Of a stretch of DNA of 64,000 bases, positions 49,207 through 61,871 are shown in pieces. The first letter of the stretch is position 1, and each line of letters starts with the position of its first letter. Location of the stretch: positions 297,569 through 361,568 of the forward strand of contig WIDE01000012.1 in the NCBI GenBank assembly GCA_015039315.1, in the 5' to 3' direction. This DNA comes from Clavulina sp. PMI_390. Taxonomy: Eukaryota > Basidiomycota > Agaricomycetes > Cantharellales > Hydnaceae. The notes beneath the pieces were generated by a model, which was not told the origin of the DNA, did no database searches, and saw nothing but the letters and a program-made list of their open reading frames with translations. Both the position numbers and the translations under genes were made by a program.

Positions 49207-49606
49207 AGGGAAAGGGAGATAGTTGAGTAATTTGTTTGTAGAAGATTTTGTCACTCGTTTGGTGTTCCTGTCCACTCATTTTCTCTGTTATGGAGCTACT
49301 GTTAGTCAGTATACCCAGCCCATCATTGTTATTGTTCTATTTTTTTCGCCACTGTTCTTGTCCGTCTTTGTATACACCATAATCATCATACCCTGACACT
49401 CTATTTGCTGGCTTGAGTTGGTAAATCCTGCTCGCGTGCAACATTGTGGCGTTCAGATAAAACTTTGGGTCAAACATTCAGATAGCAGTTACCGTGGTGG
49501 TCGAAGAAGCCGCTTTGTGCTTTGTTGACATCGGGACCTGATTGAGTCTGACCATTCCCGACGCGTGGCAAGACATCTCGAGCTTTTTGCACAGAATCAC
49601 TTTACA
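49207..49606. other. Spacer
   Basis: 400 bases between the RA-PH gene and an F-box gene in the same orientation. T-rich, with nothing recognisable. Confidence 0.4.
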
Positions 49607-51535
49607 ATGGAAAGAATTCAGGTGTTATCCGACAAGTTCGATCTACTCCGTGAAATGACCGCGAACCATTTGTCAAACCTCTCTAACGCGGCTCCAAATT
49701 CGTACGTGAACGATCCAATAGTCTCCCTGATTACGCGACATGTTTTGCCCCAGCCTAACATATTCATTCGAAATAGGGACGAAAAGTCCTATCGCAAGAC
49801 TCAAAGGCACCTCAAACGTCGTCATGAACTCGTTGTTGAGATCGCGGCCCTCATTGAAAAGGAACGAGTTCACTCAAAGTTCGACATGGCATCCTTCCAC
49901 AACTCACACCAGCGTATTATGAGGATCCCTGACGAGATATTATCTCTAATCATGGAATTTGCTTCATCCCGCTCCGACGACCCTTCCTTCGACCTCCTGC
50001 CTCGTAATACACATTATTTGAAAGATCCGCGCCCTCGACTCGTCCCGTCGCGCTCCTTCATATCGCTCAACCTTCTGTGTCGACAGGCGAGACGAGTCGC
50101 TTTGATGTCTCCACACTGTTGGAAAGATGTCCTTGTGGTCCTGAGTGAGGGCGAGGTAATCAATCCGTCACGCATGCTCAAAGACCAACTCAGTAGATCG
50201 AGAAGCGTGCCCTTCAATTTACATCTCTACGTTACTTTCCCCGGATTGTATTCTGACGATGAGGAGATCCTGGCCCCTGAGGATCGAGGAACCCTAGATC
50301 TCTTGACTCCACATGTCCATCGATGCCAACACCTGGCATTCTATAGACCTTGGGAAGAAGACTATGCAGACGAAAGCCACCCCAGCCGACGTTTTTTCCC
50401 ATCCTTATCATGGAATCTTCCGTCGCTGAGGCATCTTACCGTTATCGACGACATGTTTTACCCTACCACCTTCCAGCTGAACTTGGCGCACATCTGGCCC
50501 ACTGAGTCTCAGTGTGATATCTCATGTGTTGAGATTCTATTCAACAGGCCGGATGGTATAGAAGAGGATCTTATGGTACCTTTTGGCAAGCTACTGGCTC
50601 CTCGAGGGGTACGCCATCTTCGGTTGCAAGATGGATTCAGTTATACTTCCATGATCAACTTCTTGCGCCAAGCTCCTCAGCTGGAGCACTTTGTCTGGGA
50701 TTTTGGGGTATGGACGCACCCGGATCGAGACGTAATCCCGATTGTGCTCCCAAATCTCCTCTCACTTCGCCTTCGTACCTGGTCCCCACATCCGGGGTTC
50801 TTCGGGCTCGTTGCCCCAAAGTGTGAAGAGCTCTACCTCCACGAGAGATTTGCTCCGATAGGTGAGGAAGACGCCGTAGCGGATCTACCATTCTGGAGTA
50901 ATGTCACCTTTCCCCAGCTCAAGCGTCTTTCTTTCTGGCGCTCCCATTGGATGAGGAGCAAAACTGATGACGCATTCTGGCCAGCGATCATGGATTTTCT
51001 TGATCGACACCATAAAATCGAGCATATAATGGTTCCTAATTACGACTGTCGTCAAGATTTTACTGGACACTGGTTTTTTTGGTATTTGATGGCACGGCCT
51101 CGTCAGCAAGGCATAACAAATATATTTTACGAAGATTCCGTTCTGGTCCCTACTTCTCGCTCTCATGGCGGCAGAGCGTTAGCTTACCCACTCCCCAAGC
51201 TTCGTGATGTCTGGCTCGAGATCACTCCAGAACGATGGCCACAAGAGTACATCCCTCAATTCGCAACGGCCATTCGAGAAGTGCTTCTTCACCGGCCAGC
51301 CGTTTCGATAAAGCTGTATACCAAACCGGAGCCGGTTGCCCCCTCGAAGACAAAAAACAGCAAGCAAAAACCTTTGAGTAAAGTTCCTCGCGAGTTGAGG
51401 GCACTGGCTCTCGAATTTGCACCAAGCCAAGGAGTATCGGGAGGAAGAGGGAATATAGAGCTCATACCTTTGTCCACCTTGGATGACATGCCGTGGCCCG
51501 AAGCTTGGGGGCTCAAGCAGCCATGCGCGCTTTAG
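49607..51535 (+). CDS. F-box-like protein, single exon
   Basis: A 642-residue open frame without introns. The frame is open further upstream to 49565, but only a GTG lies there; the first ATG is 49607 (MERIQVLSDKFDLLREM). An N-terminal helical part (HLKRRHELVVEIAALIEKER) precedes an F-box-like motif (RIMRIPDEILSLIMEFASS ... LNLLCRQARRVALMSPHCWKDV). The rest is leucine- and tryptophan-rich with segments such as LPSLRHLTVIDD, LPNLLSLRLRTW and FPQLKRLSFWRSHW, suggesting irregular leucine-rich repeats for substrate binding. As an F-box protein it would recruit targets to an SCF ubiquitin ligase through Skp1. It resembles the F-box gene at 15.3 kb in architecture (helical lead, F-box, leucine-rich tail) but not closely in sequence. 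Confidence 0.85.
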   Translation: MERIQVLSDKFDLLREMTANHLSNLSNAAPNSYVNDPIVSLITRHVLPQPNIFIRNRDEKSYRKTQRHLKRRHELVVEIAALIEKERVHSKFDMASFHNSHQRIMRIPDEILSLIMEFASSRSDDPSFDLLPRNTHYLKDPRPRLVPSRSFISLNLLCRQARRVALMSPHCWKDVLVVLSEGEVINPSRMLKDQLSRSRSVPFNLHLYVTFPGLYSDDEEILAPEDRGTLDLLTPHVHRCQHLAFYRPWEEDYADESHPSRRFFPSLSWNLPSLRHLTVIDDMFYPTTFQLNLAHIWPTESQCDISCVEILFNRPDGIEEDLMVPFGKLLAPRGVRHLRLQDGFSYTSMINFLRQAPQLEHFVWDFGVWTHPDRDVIPIVLPNLLSLRLRTWSPHPGFFGLVAPKCEELYLHERFAPIGEEDAVADLPFWSNVTFPQLKRLSFWRSHWMRSKTDDAFWPAIMDFLDRHHKIEHIMVPNYDCRQDFTGHWFFWYLMARPRQQGITNIFYEDSVLVPTSRSHGGRALAYPLPKLRDVWLEITPERWPQEYIPQFATAIREVLLHRPAVSIKLYTKPEPVAPSKTKNSKQKPLSKVPRELRALALEFAPSQGVSGGRGNIELIPLSTLDDMPWPEAWGLKQPCAL

Positions 51536-52733
51536 CAGAATGACTGCGGTCAATAGTTCCTGACAGCGAGCTGACTAGTCCATGATATCGCATAGCCACT
51601 TTACGGCGTATTTATGTTGTCTGGCCTAGCTTTCTGCTTGATTTTGCTTAATTGGTTGCATCAGTGATACGAGAGGGGAAAGGGAGGCTTTGGTTCGATT
51701 ATATTGGCACTTCAGTCTTTGTTACAGCTTTCGGATCTATCGGGTTTGTAACCAATTTTCAATGATATAGAATACAGGGCGTTTTGTATGACAAGGAGGT
51801 GAACGACATGCCCCAATCTTTATGATGTGAATGACAATCTCAATTGCCTTTGGGCTGAGTGGGGAAACACCTATTCAACATTGTGAGGGTTTGCATTGCG
51901 GCTCGTACTCCTGGCCATTTTTGTTCTATTTCCAGTATGGTGAAAATATTCATTATCAGCAGATAAAATAGTCCATTGGGGTGCGGTGATGCTAGGGATG
52001 TTTTGGGGATTTTTCAGCCCTTACATTTGAGACGAGGTGGCCGCTGAATGAAATCAATTTTATAAATTCAATTAAATTCTTGCTTTCGATCTCCTACTAC
52101 GAATCAACTGGCGTCTCTGAGTATATAAGTATGTATTGAGGATCAGTGTGAGGTGGTCGGGATCGCCCGGAGGTCACGGTGGAGGAGTCACGCAGTCACA
52201 CCCGTTTTGGTTGAAACGCTCCACACTTTACACTCGACACCAGTGCCAAGCGAAGATCCATGTGAATAGTAAACGTCACCCCAGACTCATTCATGGTTAC
52301 AAGCTGCTGCCGACAATATCAGTCAAGGAGCTTCTAAGAAAAAGAAGCGGCAACGCCTAAAAACCCACGCTGTTCAGCTGTTGCTTGCTTGTTGGGCTTG
52401 GCACTACCGGCGCTATGGGAGCGGTGACAGTACCCAGCACTCATTACTCTGATCTGTAGGTGTAAGCCTTGATCGCTCCTCTTATTACGTATGAAAGTAA
52501 AAGCTTCTTTTCACCAGCGACGGCTATCGATCCCCGTCGGTCTGAGCATATAAGTGCTTCTCCACCTTCTGCTCAGGAGTGAAATCTTCTCTCATTCGTG
52601 CTTCCCCGTCATTACAATTGAACTTGAGGTCCCCTCTCCACCTAGAGGCACCACTCGCTTGTTTACTTTGTCATAATCTCAGCTTTGAGCTTTGATCCCC
52701 ATCCGATTCGGCTCGCATACTGTCACTAGAGCG
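51536..52733. other. 1.2-kb intergenic region before the GH3 gene
   Basis: No gene is seen. The last 200 bases contain a segment ('ctctccacctagagg', about 52637-52651) that recurs before the second GH3 copy (about 57066-57083), so the duplicated unit included promoter DNA. Confidence 0.5.
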
Positions 52734-55700
52734 ATGAAGCCACTTGTTGGTGTCATTTTCCTGGTTTTAACGATTTGTGGTGTTCGAGCGGACATTGGGC
52801 ATGCTCGTGCAAACCGTCCGCTTGAGCGAAGGCACCAAGGTCATCACTGGAACAAACGTGCTGATACGAATGGGTCTGTACCCGTGATGTTTATTGGAGA
52901 CTGACTACCCGAATAACCTATGTTCTGACATCTCCAGCACGACTACGGCGGCTATTTCTACCTCATACTCCACAACTGCGACTTCGTCCGCTACCAGCGC
53001 TCCCGCGACAACAAGCGATATATACCCTCCTCCCAGTGAGTCCCCATATTCAGATATGCATGGTTTTTTGGTCTCATCGATCTTTCGTACTTCATAAATA
53101 TATTCTATTTGAAAATCTCTTCACATGACCATGCTGCTGCGGAACCACTCGCTCTCCGTTTACAATGGATTTCGCGCCCCCGTACACAAATACACTACTA
53201 CCCCTGTGCATCCACTACAATCTAATTGCTACGATCGCATTCCCATCTCCTATCTCACACATCCCATCTATCTATCACCTTCGGTCAACGACCGCCAGAA
53301 TATGTCAATGGAGACGGTGATTGGGCGCAAGCTGTTGCTCAGGCTCGGTCCTTTGTCGCTAGCCTCACTACTGCCGAGAAAGTCAATCTGACCACCGGCC
53401 AGGACACGGGTTCGCGATGCATTGGCAACACGGGCACAGTGCCTCGGATTGGCTTCAACGGCCTGTGCTTTGAAGATGGGCCCCTTGGAGTACGCAGCAC
53501 CGACAACAATAGCGCGTTCCCTGCTGGAGTGAATGCGGCGACAACCTGGGACAGGGATTTGATCCTACAACGAGGAGTGGCTATGGGAGAAGAGTTCAGG
53601 GGGAAGGGCGTAAATGTTGCTTTGGGTCCCATGGTACGCTACTGTCCTTTACGAGACGAGGATTCACTACGCTTAAAGTGCTTCACATCGTTGCTGATCG
53701 ACGCGCTTTAATCCCTTCCGCGTGGTATCCTTTTTTCTCTCTCTTTCCAACGTGCATTTGTGACCGTGGTTGTGGCTCTGTCATTGCTCGTCACCTTTGC
53801 TTCCTCATTCGTAGATGAACCTAGCACGCAACGCAGCCGCAGGGCGCAACTGGGAGGGCTGTGGCGCCGACCCATTCATGGTATTGCTGATTATCTAATC
53901 CACGTGTACTGTATTTGCTAACTATCCAACCTAGTGTGGCGTTGTTTCTGTCAGCACTATTAATGGTATCCAGTCAACCGGTGTCATCGCGGTCGCCAAG
54001 CACTATGCGCTCAACGACCAGGAGCACTATCGTGGACAAGATGGCGATGAAGCATATAGTTCTAACGAGGACGACAGAAGCTTCCACGAACTACAGCTCT
54101 GGCCATTCGCTGAGAGCGTGAAAGCTGGCGTGGCGAGCGTCATGTGTGCCTACAACAAGCTTAACCAAACGTCGGCTTGTGAGAACCGCGCTATCCTTAA
54201 TGATATTCTTAAGGAAGAGCTAGACTTCCAGGTATGTCATCCCGCCTCAATAGACCCGCCCCTTCGCCCTTGATTTGCACAAACTACTATTTTGGGATGG
54301 GCCAATTGTGCATCAGCCAGCTAGCCAGTCATTTTATAACTCTCCTGTCCCTCGTCTCGCCTAACATACTCTCGCGGCCTTTTTTTTTTATCCCGTTTTC
54401 CTTGATGGTTACTCAGCCTAAAAAGTATTAACCTTACTGTTCTTTCTTCTAGGGATTCGTTGTTTCTGACTGGGCCGGCATTATCTCACCGTACGGAAGC
54501 GTCATGAATGGCACCGACGTCAATATGCCAGGTTTTGTCAAGTACGGAAACGCCGTTCAGACGAACCCAGTGCTCGCGAACAATTCCTACTGGGGCGCAA
54601 ATCTCCTCGCGGCCGTGCAAAATGGAACGATCCCCGAGGCCCGCCTAGATGACATGGTCGTCCGCATGATGGCAGCGTATTATAAGCTCGACCAACAGGA
54701 TCGTATTCCCCCAGTCAACTTCGATTACGCCACTTCCAGCACGACAGTCAACGGTGTGGTGGTCAATGAGCACGTAAACGTGCAGAGCGACCACTATAAA
54801 CTCATACGGGAGATTGGCGCGGCCAGCGCCGTCCTGTTGAAGAATGAGAACCGGAGTCTGCCGCTCGATTTGAGCAAGATTAGTATTTTGGGCGTGTTCG
54901 GAAACGACGCAGGGCCTAATCCCAATGGGCCGAACTCGTGCTCCAGCCGCAACTGTGACAGTGGCACGCTGGCCATGGGATGGGGTTCCGGAAGTAAGTC
55001 AACCTCTCTCTTTTCCTAATGTACGATTTCTGATCGACAACATCCTTATTCTCGTTAGCCGCTAACTTCCCCTACCTAATCGACCCTCTGGCGGCCATCA
55101 CCAACTATGTTGGCAACAACAGTCTCTCAACGCAAATCAGCTCTGTGCTCTCTGACACAGACTACGCCTCAATTAATGCCACTGCGGCAACTGCTGATAC
55201 CTGTCTGGTATTCGTCAACGCGGACTCTGGCGAGAAGTACATCACTGTTGAGGGCAATGTTGGCGACCGTAACGACCTCTACCTGTGGCATAATGGTGAC
55301 ACTCTGATCGAAAGTGTTGCTGCTAACTGCGCGAACACGATTGTCGTAATGCATATCGTGGGCCCCGTTCTCGTTGAGGCTTGGGCCGACCACCCGAATG
55401 TCACTGCGATCATTAATGCGGGGATCCCGGGGCAGGAGACCGGTAACGCTATCGTTGACGTCCTGACGGGCGCAGTGAATCCCAGTGGGAAACTGGTATA
55501 CACGATGGCAAAGCAAAGGAGCGACTATGCCAGCGATATCTTGTACGTCGCAGAGGTCGAGTCTGCAGCATACACTCCCCAGATCAACTATACCGAGAAA
55601 CTCCGTGAGTCATGCTTTCCACACCTTCTATTCGGTCTTACCGCTGACCATATCTATTTTGGAAACGAATTGTTGAAACCGGTCGCTAGTGCTGGATTAC

Positions 55701-56180
55701 CGCTGGTTCGACGCAAATAATATCACCCCGCGTTACGAGTTCGGTTTTGGGCTTTCGTACACGACCTTTGCCTATTCGAGCCTCTCCGTATCAGGCATCT
55801 TGCATGCTGTCACCGAGTACAGCACGTCTCTCGCCAGTCGTAAAGGCAACTCCATCGGTGGTCCTTCAGGATTGTACGACTGTGCCCTCACCGCCACTTA
55901 CTCCATCCACAATTCGGGTGCTTACGATGGACACGAGGTCTCGCAGCTCTACCTATCATTCCCTGAGTCCGCCGGAGAACCTATTCATGTGCTCCGTGGC
56001 TTTGAGCGGACTTGGATCGAGAAGGGGAAGAACGCACAGGTACAAGTATCCTTGAGGGTGAAGGATATTGCTATTTGGGATGTCATAACCCAGAGCTGGG
56101 TGGTCCCAACTGGGAAATTCACCGTCTGGGTTGGCGCATCTTCCAGGAACTTGCCTCTCTCCAAGACCTTCATTATCTAA
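52734..56180 (+). CDS. Secreted GH3 beta-glucosidase
   Basis: Extracellular glycoside hydrolase family 3 enzyme that releases glucose from cello-oligosaccharides or other beta-glucosides. The signal peptide is clear ([19 protein letters not shown]), followed by a basic propeptide ([13 protein letters not shown]) and a Ser/Thr-rich linker. The catalytic (beta/alpha)8 domain begins [19 protein letters not shown]. It includes [67 protein letters not shown] and the nucleophile aspartate in GFVVSDWAG. The second domain ([21 protein letters not shown]-like [28 protein letters not shown]) and the C-terminal fibronectin-III-like domain ([18 protein letters not shown] ... [12 protein letters not shown]) follow. 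The end is [20 protein letters not shown]. The motif after the nucleophile reads GTDVNMPG where relatives usually have G-[LM]-D-M-x-M-PG. About ten exons; small-intron borders are approximate. Confidence 0.92.
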
Positions 56181-57143
56181 TAAGTCGGCTTCCAGCGCCG
56201 CGACTACCTTCTCATACTGAAGCACTCGTCAAGATCACGTCTGATTATTGGCAAAATAAAAATATTCCTCTCGTTATTGATGCTTCGGAAAGGAATACTC
56301 CTTTCAAAGTACCGATGGTTTTTGGGTATTCCATCTGGCTCGAGTTACTCTGAACTTCCGGTCCACTTTGTTGCATCATTCCACCTGAGCATTGGAGGTT
56401 TACCCACAGATTCAAATGATCTGCCATGGCTCTCATTTGTTGCTAGATCTTGATACTGCATTCGGCCTCAGCCGGTCATGATCGGGTGCAATCTGCCAAC
56501 CGTTCGCGCGTCGCCGATTCGGACCAATTGTGTGAGCTAGGGACCGAAGGAAGCATGCTCTCAAGACAAGTTCTTTTTTTAGTATCCAGTGCGTCTCAAT
56601 GCACACGATAGAGGATTTAACTCACGTTAAAGGACATCAATGCTTTGTGTGGGGATGGCTTACCACTCATGAGTCACCGCGACGAGCGGCGTCCTCCAGC
56701 GCGGCTGCCACTCCTGATATCTGTGAGCCCTGAAGCTTGCTCGCAATATTTACCCACCATATGGAACTACGGTACCAAACTGCTGGCGTTCGCTAAGGAT
56801 CGGCAACGAAGGACCAGAAACATCACATTCCATGTTGCCTCGCTGCTGCGCAATGACCACCTATACCAGGGCACTGGGATGACAATATAGCTTCAAAACC
56901 CTCGCCACCACTCAACGTAGTATTGACAACCTTATGCCCCCTCAGCTACAACAGCTACCGGGCTCGTATAGAAATGCACCATGTAATTTTGGACATATTA
57001 TGCCTCAGAATCGCGTAAAAAACTTCTGCCAATCATTTCGTTATCGCTTGTCCCCAAATCGGCCTCATCTCCACCTAGAGGTATCACTCCTTGGTTCAGC
57101 ACTGTTATTCCCCGCACTTTTTCGAGTATAGATAGTCCCTACC
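56181..57143. other. Spacer between intact and deleted GH3 copies
   Basis: 963 bases. The right end resembles the promoter of the intact GH3 gene around the 'tctccacctagagg' segment. No gene is seen. Confidence 0.45.
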
Positions 57144-57837
57144 ATGAAGACACTCTTGAGGGCCATCTTCTTAGCTCTCACAATTTGCAGCGTTCGCGCC
57201 GAGCTTGGCCATGCTCGTGCGAACCATCCGCTTGAGCGAAGGAATCGAAAACATCACTGGAACAGGCGTGATGACACAAACAGGTAGGTGGATATACCTG
57301 TACGTGTTCAAAATCGGCGACTCACCATAACTTTGTATTTGGTTCTCTCAGTGCTACTACCATATCGACTATGTATTCCGCGACCACAACGACTAACAGC
57401 CTCAATGATACGGCAACCACCGCTAGCGCTCCCGCGTTGATAAGTTCTACGCTTCCTCCTCCAAGTAAGGTCATTCATTCACTTCCCACTGATCGTTTTA
57501 TTTGGGACTCTTGGCGTCATGAGCCTGTGGGACAACGTCGCCAGAAGTGACCCGACCCAATGGAGATACCGAGTTCCCATAGGGACAATCCAGTTGTTCC
57601 TCGACTGCGCTTATTCTCTTGCACAATATTTTCTTTCTCGTTTCCTTTTCCCACCTCTCGTCCATCTTTCCGCTTTGATCTCTTTGCAGAATATGTCAAC
57701 GGTGACGGTGATTGGGCGCAAGCTGTTGCTCAAGCTCGTTCCTTTGTCGCTGGACTCACTATTCCCAAGAAATCTTTACCGTCTGGGCCGGTGCTTCATC
57801 CAGAAACTTGCCTCTTTCCAAGATTTTCAGCATCTAA
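57144..57837 (+). pseudogene. GH3 beta-glucosidase copy with the catalytic core deleted
   Basis: The first three exons match the intact gene. They comprise a signal peptide (MKTLLRAIFLALTICSVRA), a propeptide (LERRNRKHHWNRRDDTN), a Ser/Thr linker ending LPPP, then [19 protein letters not shown] and VAGLT. Within the next few bases the sequence switches to the last exon of the family: positions about 57773-57837 read [20 protein letters not shown] and a stop, matching the extreme C-terminus at 56115-56180. The two parts are in different frames, so even the truncated fusion is broken unless spliced. About 2.7 kb (equivalent to roughly 53382-56114) is missing. The intact gene has GAAA at both deletion ends, suggesting a microhomology deletion. 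A secreted short peptide could still be made from the 5' exons. Confidence 0.85.
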
Positions 57838-58578
57838 AACGCCAAGATCTCACTCCTTGACCGATCTTTCCTCCCTCCTATGGGTGGTTGATAATCTTTT
57901 CCTAAGATTTTACTGCATAATTGCTGCTCTTATCTATTCTTCATCCTCCCAATCCATAGTCTTGTGTATTATTCTTCCTTCACGCCCTTCCTCTCTCTTG
58001 TGGTGCTCGTTGTTCAGCCTTGCGGCCGTTAGACTGAATACAGTAACACGTGTGCTCAATCCTCAAGACGGAAGAGCTTCTAGAACGTTGGCTAATTATT
58101 CTGGAAAACGGTGAAATGTGATTAATCCAATTAACTGGGCAGCCAGGGCACGACCACGTTGTTTGTTTGTATCGAGGGAGCCTCTCTGCATTTGCATTAT
58201 CGCAATTTCCACTTTGTCGTAGCTTTTCTTATCGATTCCAACCATGAATTTTCCAGCTCGGAGACCTGGGATATGCACGCCAAGAAAGCCATTAGATCCC
58301 TAGTATTTGCTCGGTTCCAGCCTCTTGATGCTGTGTTCAGCTTTATCCGGGGCGGTGATCGAGCTGTCAACGCCTTTTCGGTCGCCCATCGCGTGCCGCG
58401 AGGCTAGCAGAAGCTGTGCATGCAACCTCGGCGTCGCTTCTGCATAGAGTTAGCTGCTGAACCTCGCCGTGTGCTTTCATTGACCACCATAGATGTTTTG
58501 ATCTCCTTCTGACCCTATTCGTCCGCGCTCTATCCTCATACCTGGAGCGCTACTACTTTCACGGCTATTGGTACCAAT
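57838..58578. other. Spacer upstream of the RBR gene
   Basis: 741 bases with no recognisable gene. Small plus- and minus-strand frames here carry no family motifs. Confidence 0.4.
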
Positions 58579-59970
58579 CATGGGCTCATCTGCATCTCGC
58601 GTTCCACCTCCTGTACAACCTCCCCGACCACCTCAGGTCGTAGAGGATCCTTTTGAGGAGGCCCTTACACCACCACCACCTGGTTTCGTCGAGTGCGAAG
58701 TGTGTCTTACGGCAAAATCTCCAGAGTCCTTCGTAAGTGGGGTGTTTTCGGCGGTGCAATGTGATTCCACACGTGTTCTGACTCTCACATTGATCATTCA
58801 GTCTCACATTCCCCCAACGAGTTCGTGCCAGCATTCGCCCACAGTGTGTATGGAATGTTTGGAAAACTTTGTGACGATCTCCATTCGATCGCTACAGTAC
58901 GACATCAGGTGAGGGCATTCAACCTTTATGACTAGGATCAGAACACTGATGATCGACCTGCGCGGACCTTGGTTCATTGTTAGGTGTCCAACCTGCGCCG
59001 AACCTTTCGAGTATGCCGACGTTCAGCGAGTTACTCCTGCGGATATATTCGCAAGGTCAATCCATCTTCCGTTTGTTATCGGAGTCCCCTAATCTCTGCT
59101 CTCTATTCAGATACGACGACCTTTGCACACTTAGGGCACTGCAAAACATGCCAAATTTCCGCTTCTGCAAGCGACCAGGTGTGAGTGAAGAACGTCCTTG
59201 CTCCCCTGGACGGATTCACTTGACTGATACCGCATTTCCGATAGTGTGGGTCAGGACAAATTCACGAGCGGTCTCTGATCCCGACCATGCGATGCGGGGC
59301 TTGTTCAGCTCTTTCGTGTTTCAATCATGATATCCCTTGGGTGAGTATTCTTTCGGTGAAAATTGCAACCTCTAGGCTGGGAAACCCTGCTGACCCGTTA
59401 ACGAAACCACAGCATTTTGGCATGGACTGTAAAGAATTTGACGATACACTCAGTAAAGATGTCTCCTTTGCTAAAACAAACGCCTATCTTGCTGCACATA
59501 CAAAGTCTTGCCCAAAGTGCACACGACCGTGCGTGTATTCCATCACCTAATGTCCTGTGATTGCAACCTGTTCTGACCATTCCCTTGATCAGTATCGAGA
59601 GGGTTAGTGGTGAGTTCTATCTCCTTCGATTAGCTGTGTTATCGCCTCGTGGGCTAGTTTACTCACTTTGTTCGTCCAATCTGTTGATTGCAAAGGCTGT
59701 GACCATATGACCTGTAAGCGTGCTTTCTGTTCCAAACCCTGCTCGCTTGATCTCAAGCCTTGGCTTCCTCTCAGGCGCTCGCCCTGGTGGCTGTGGCTAT
59801 GAATTCTGTTGGCTCTGTTTCGCACCATACAGACCAATCCTGGAAGCGCGGAATGGACGCGGAAGTCATTTACACATGCAAACGTGCCAGTTGAGTCTTT
59901 ATTTTGGCGCTGTCCTAAACCCCTTATGCTCACTATTCAACCCTCCGCATCCAGACATTATCGACCGTAG
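58579..59970 (+). CDS. RBR (RING-IBR-RING) E3 ubiquitin ligase
   Basis: RBR ligases accept ubiquitin from an E2 onto a cysteine in RING2 before transfer to substrate. Start at 58579 (MGSSASRVPPPVQPPRPPQ). RING1 is spread over three exons: CEVCLTAKSPESF, then SSCQHSPTVCMECLENF, then RCPTCAEPFEYADV. The IBR follows (RYDDLCTLRALQNMPNFRFC, GCGSGQIHE, RCGACSALSCFNHD). RING2 is also split: SCPKCTRP, IERVSGCDHMTC, then ARPGGCGYEFCWLC. The catalytic cysteine is expected in the GCDHMTC segment. After RING2 the frame gives HLHMQTCQ. A likely last intron gives HYRP and a stop at 59970; without it the frame runs to 60133. The N-terminal glycine (MGSS) could be myristoylated. All zinc ligands look present. 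About nine exons; no substrate can be inferred. Confidence 0.87.
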
Positions 59971-60175
59971 AGATCTACTCGTATCAGATCGTGTCCGAAC
60001 CACGTCAGTCGGCGATGTATTTAATCATGAAGCGGATACTCCAATTTCGGCTTCCAAGGACGCTCTGCGATTTTTTCTTGGCCAGAATTCGCTACTCTCT
60101 GCTTTACTTTGCATGATATATCTGACGCGATGAATGTGGAGCTACATGCATTTTATATTACTGCTCTCAGTGTAA

Positions 60176-61847
60176 TCATGAGAGGCCCACTACTCGTGAA
60201 ACTGCAATTGTGAGCCTGGATCCTGAAGTTTGCTCTCTCACTCGAACCACGATTGTCCCAGTTATAGGGCATAAGTGAGGGGTGGTGAATGGAGAATGGT
60301 CTAGAGTGATCGTATCTGCATGGGGAACAATTAGGCTGAATTCGTCCAAGCCAGGTAGCTCAATGATAGTGGGGTAGACACGAAAGCGAAAGGCTGTGCC
60401 CCGACGGAATTCCCCTTGTTCAGTAGAGATGGGAAGATCAGGAGCTATTTCGCTTGAAGGATCAAGGAGAATAGTCCCAGGGGGAAGTACCAGCTGTTCG
60501 TCGTAGTTGCTGACAGTGTATGGTAAATGAGGCCAGCAGCTCAAGGTACGCGTAGATTGCGACCATGTGGAGAGGATGACGGTTTGTTCTGCGCTGTGTT
60601 CGTCGAAAAATTCGGAGAGAAGAATATCTGATCTTGGTGCGCTAAGATACCCTGAGTATGAAAAAGCCCAGCGTCGACCAAATTCGATAGGTTGTAGGTC
60701 TGGGTCACCTTCAAAGCTTCCTAAAATCTGCATATGGGCATAATCCAAAGGGAGGATGGGGATATTGGAGGAGTTGTCCATCTCTTCGAGCCTGATGGCA
60801 AATAGCTCGGGGTAGGGGTGAGCGTTTGGGATGATGTATGGTAGCTGGAATAAGAACGGGTTCTGAAAAGAGCTTTCAGAGTGAATTTTGAAATGTTGGA
60901 GGAATAGGACCTACCCTGGGTGCAGCTTGACCGCCAATCAACACGATTCCGCGCGTGTCAAGGTGCCAATTCCACAAGAGAAATCCATTAAAACGATGGA
61001 TACACACGTAGTCACCATCGAGCCATGCTGTCCGAAACCGTTCGGATTCGAATGCAGCTTGGCGGCATGCCTTTTGACCAAAAGACGGAAGACCGTTGTT
61101 CCAGGACAGCTGGAAGACTTCAAGTATATAATCTTGTGGGCTGTGGTAAAATGTGTTTTAAGGTCCAAGGACGTAAGGCAACTGATGGACGACAGCCACT
61201 CACTTTGGCATATAACATAACAAGATGTTTATAACGTTTGCCTTCTCATCAAGCTGCATTCGGAGCTTCGAAGACAAGAGGCTCAGTTGATATGGTTGCA
61301 TACTCATTATGGAGCAAACCGGCTGTATCCCTTCCGCCTTAATCGGAGACTGAAGATCCCAAAGCAACAACTGATAATATCGGCTGTCCAAACTTATCAG
61401 CGCGCATGTCCAGCGATTCCCGGGAAGCGCGTGCCAAAGATCCACAGAGGAGTTTTCAGGTATCATAAACCGATAGACTAAGCTAGGGACAATGGGTGTC
61501 ATATCCACAGAAACAGATTCAAGCTCATCACCATCATCGTATTGGGAACGAAGAAGTAGATGCTCGAAGCGATATGGTCTTAAAGCAAGGGATCGAGCCT
61601 CGGCCACCGAAGTAGTGTCTAAATCGAACGAGTGCGGAGCTGCCGGCAACGATTGAACCGCGTCCCAAGCTAATCGCCTCCAAAGGGAGAGATTGACTTC
61701 AATATGATCATGCACAGCTCGATTGATCTACCGGAGGAGTCATAAATGGGAGATATATCACAGAGATGAAGACCGAACCATCTTGAAGGACATCAGTTCC
61801 TTTGCATCCAGGAATCTGGCTACTAAGAGAATAATATCCTGGGGCAG
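60176..61847 (-). CDS. F-box protein, tandem copy 1
   Basis: A four- or five-exon gene. The F-box exon (about 61780-61847) reads LPQDIILLVARFLDAKELMS and joins to a long exon (61200-61730) with RAVHDHIEVNLSLWRRLAW. This continues into a beta-rich, WD- or kelch-like part (LPGNRWTCALISLDSRYYQL, LLLWDLQSP). The third exon (about 60915-61190) has VFQLSWNNGLPSF, AWLDGDYVCIHRFNGFLLW and LDTRGIVLI. The last exon (60176-60860) begins LPYIIPNAHPYPELFAIRL and ends SRVVGLS. The exon carrying the start codon is not certain: the F-box frame is open only to a splice acceptor at 61848. The blade-like repeats suggest a beta-propeller for substrate binding, the F-box for Skp1 binding. It pairs with the paralogue to the right. 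Confidence 0.8.
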
Positions 61848-61871
61848 CTGATGTTCGGACGAGGTTCTAAA

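Noticed and set aside
58579..60133. The RBR gene as a pseudogene, because single frames contain stops between the RING parts.
   Set aside because: All stops fall in introns with proper GT-AG ends; every expected zinc ligand can be joined in phase.
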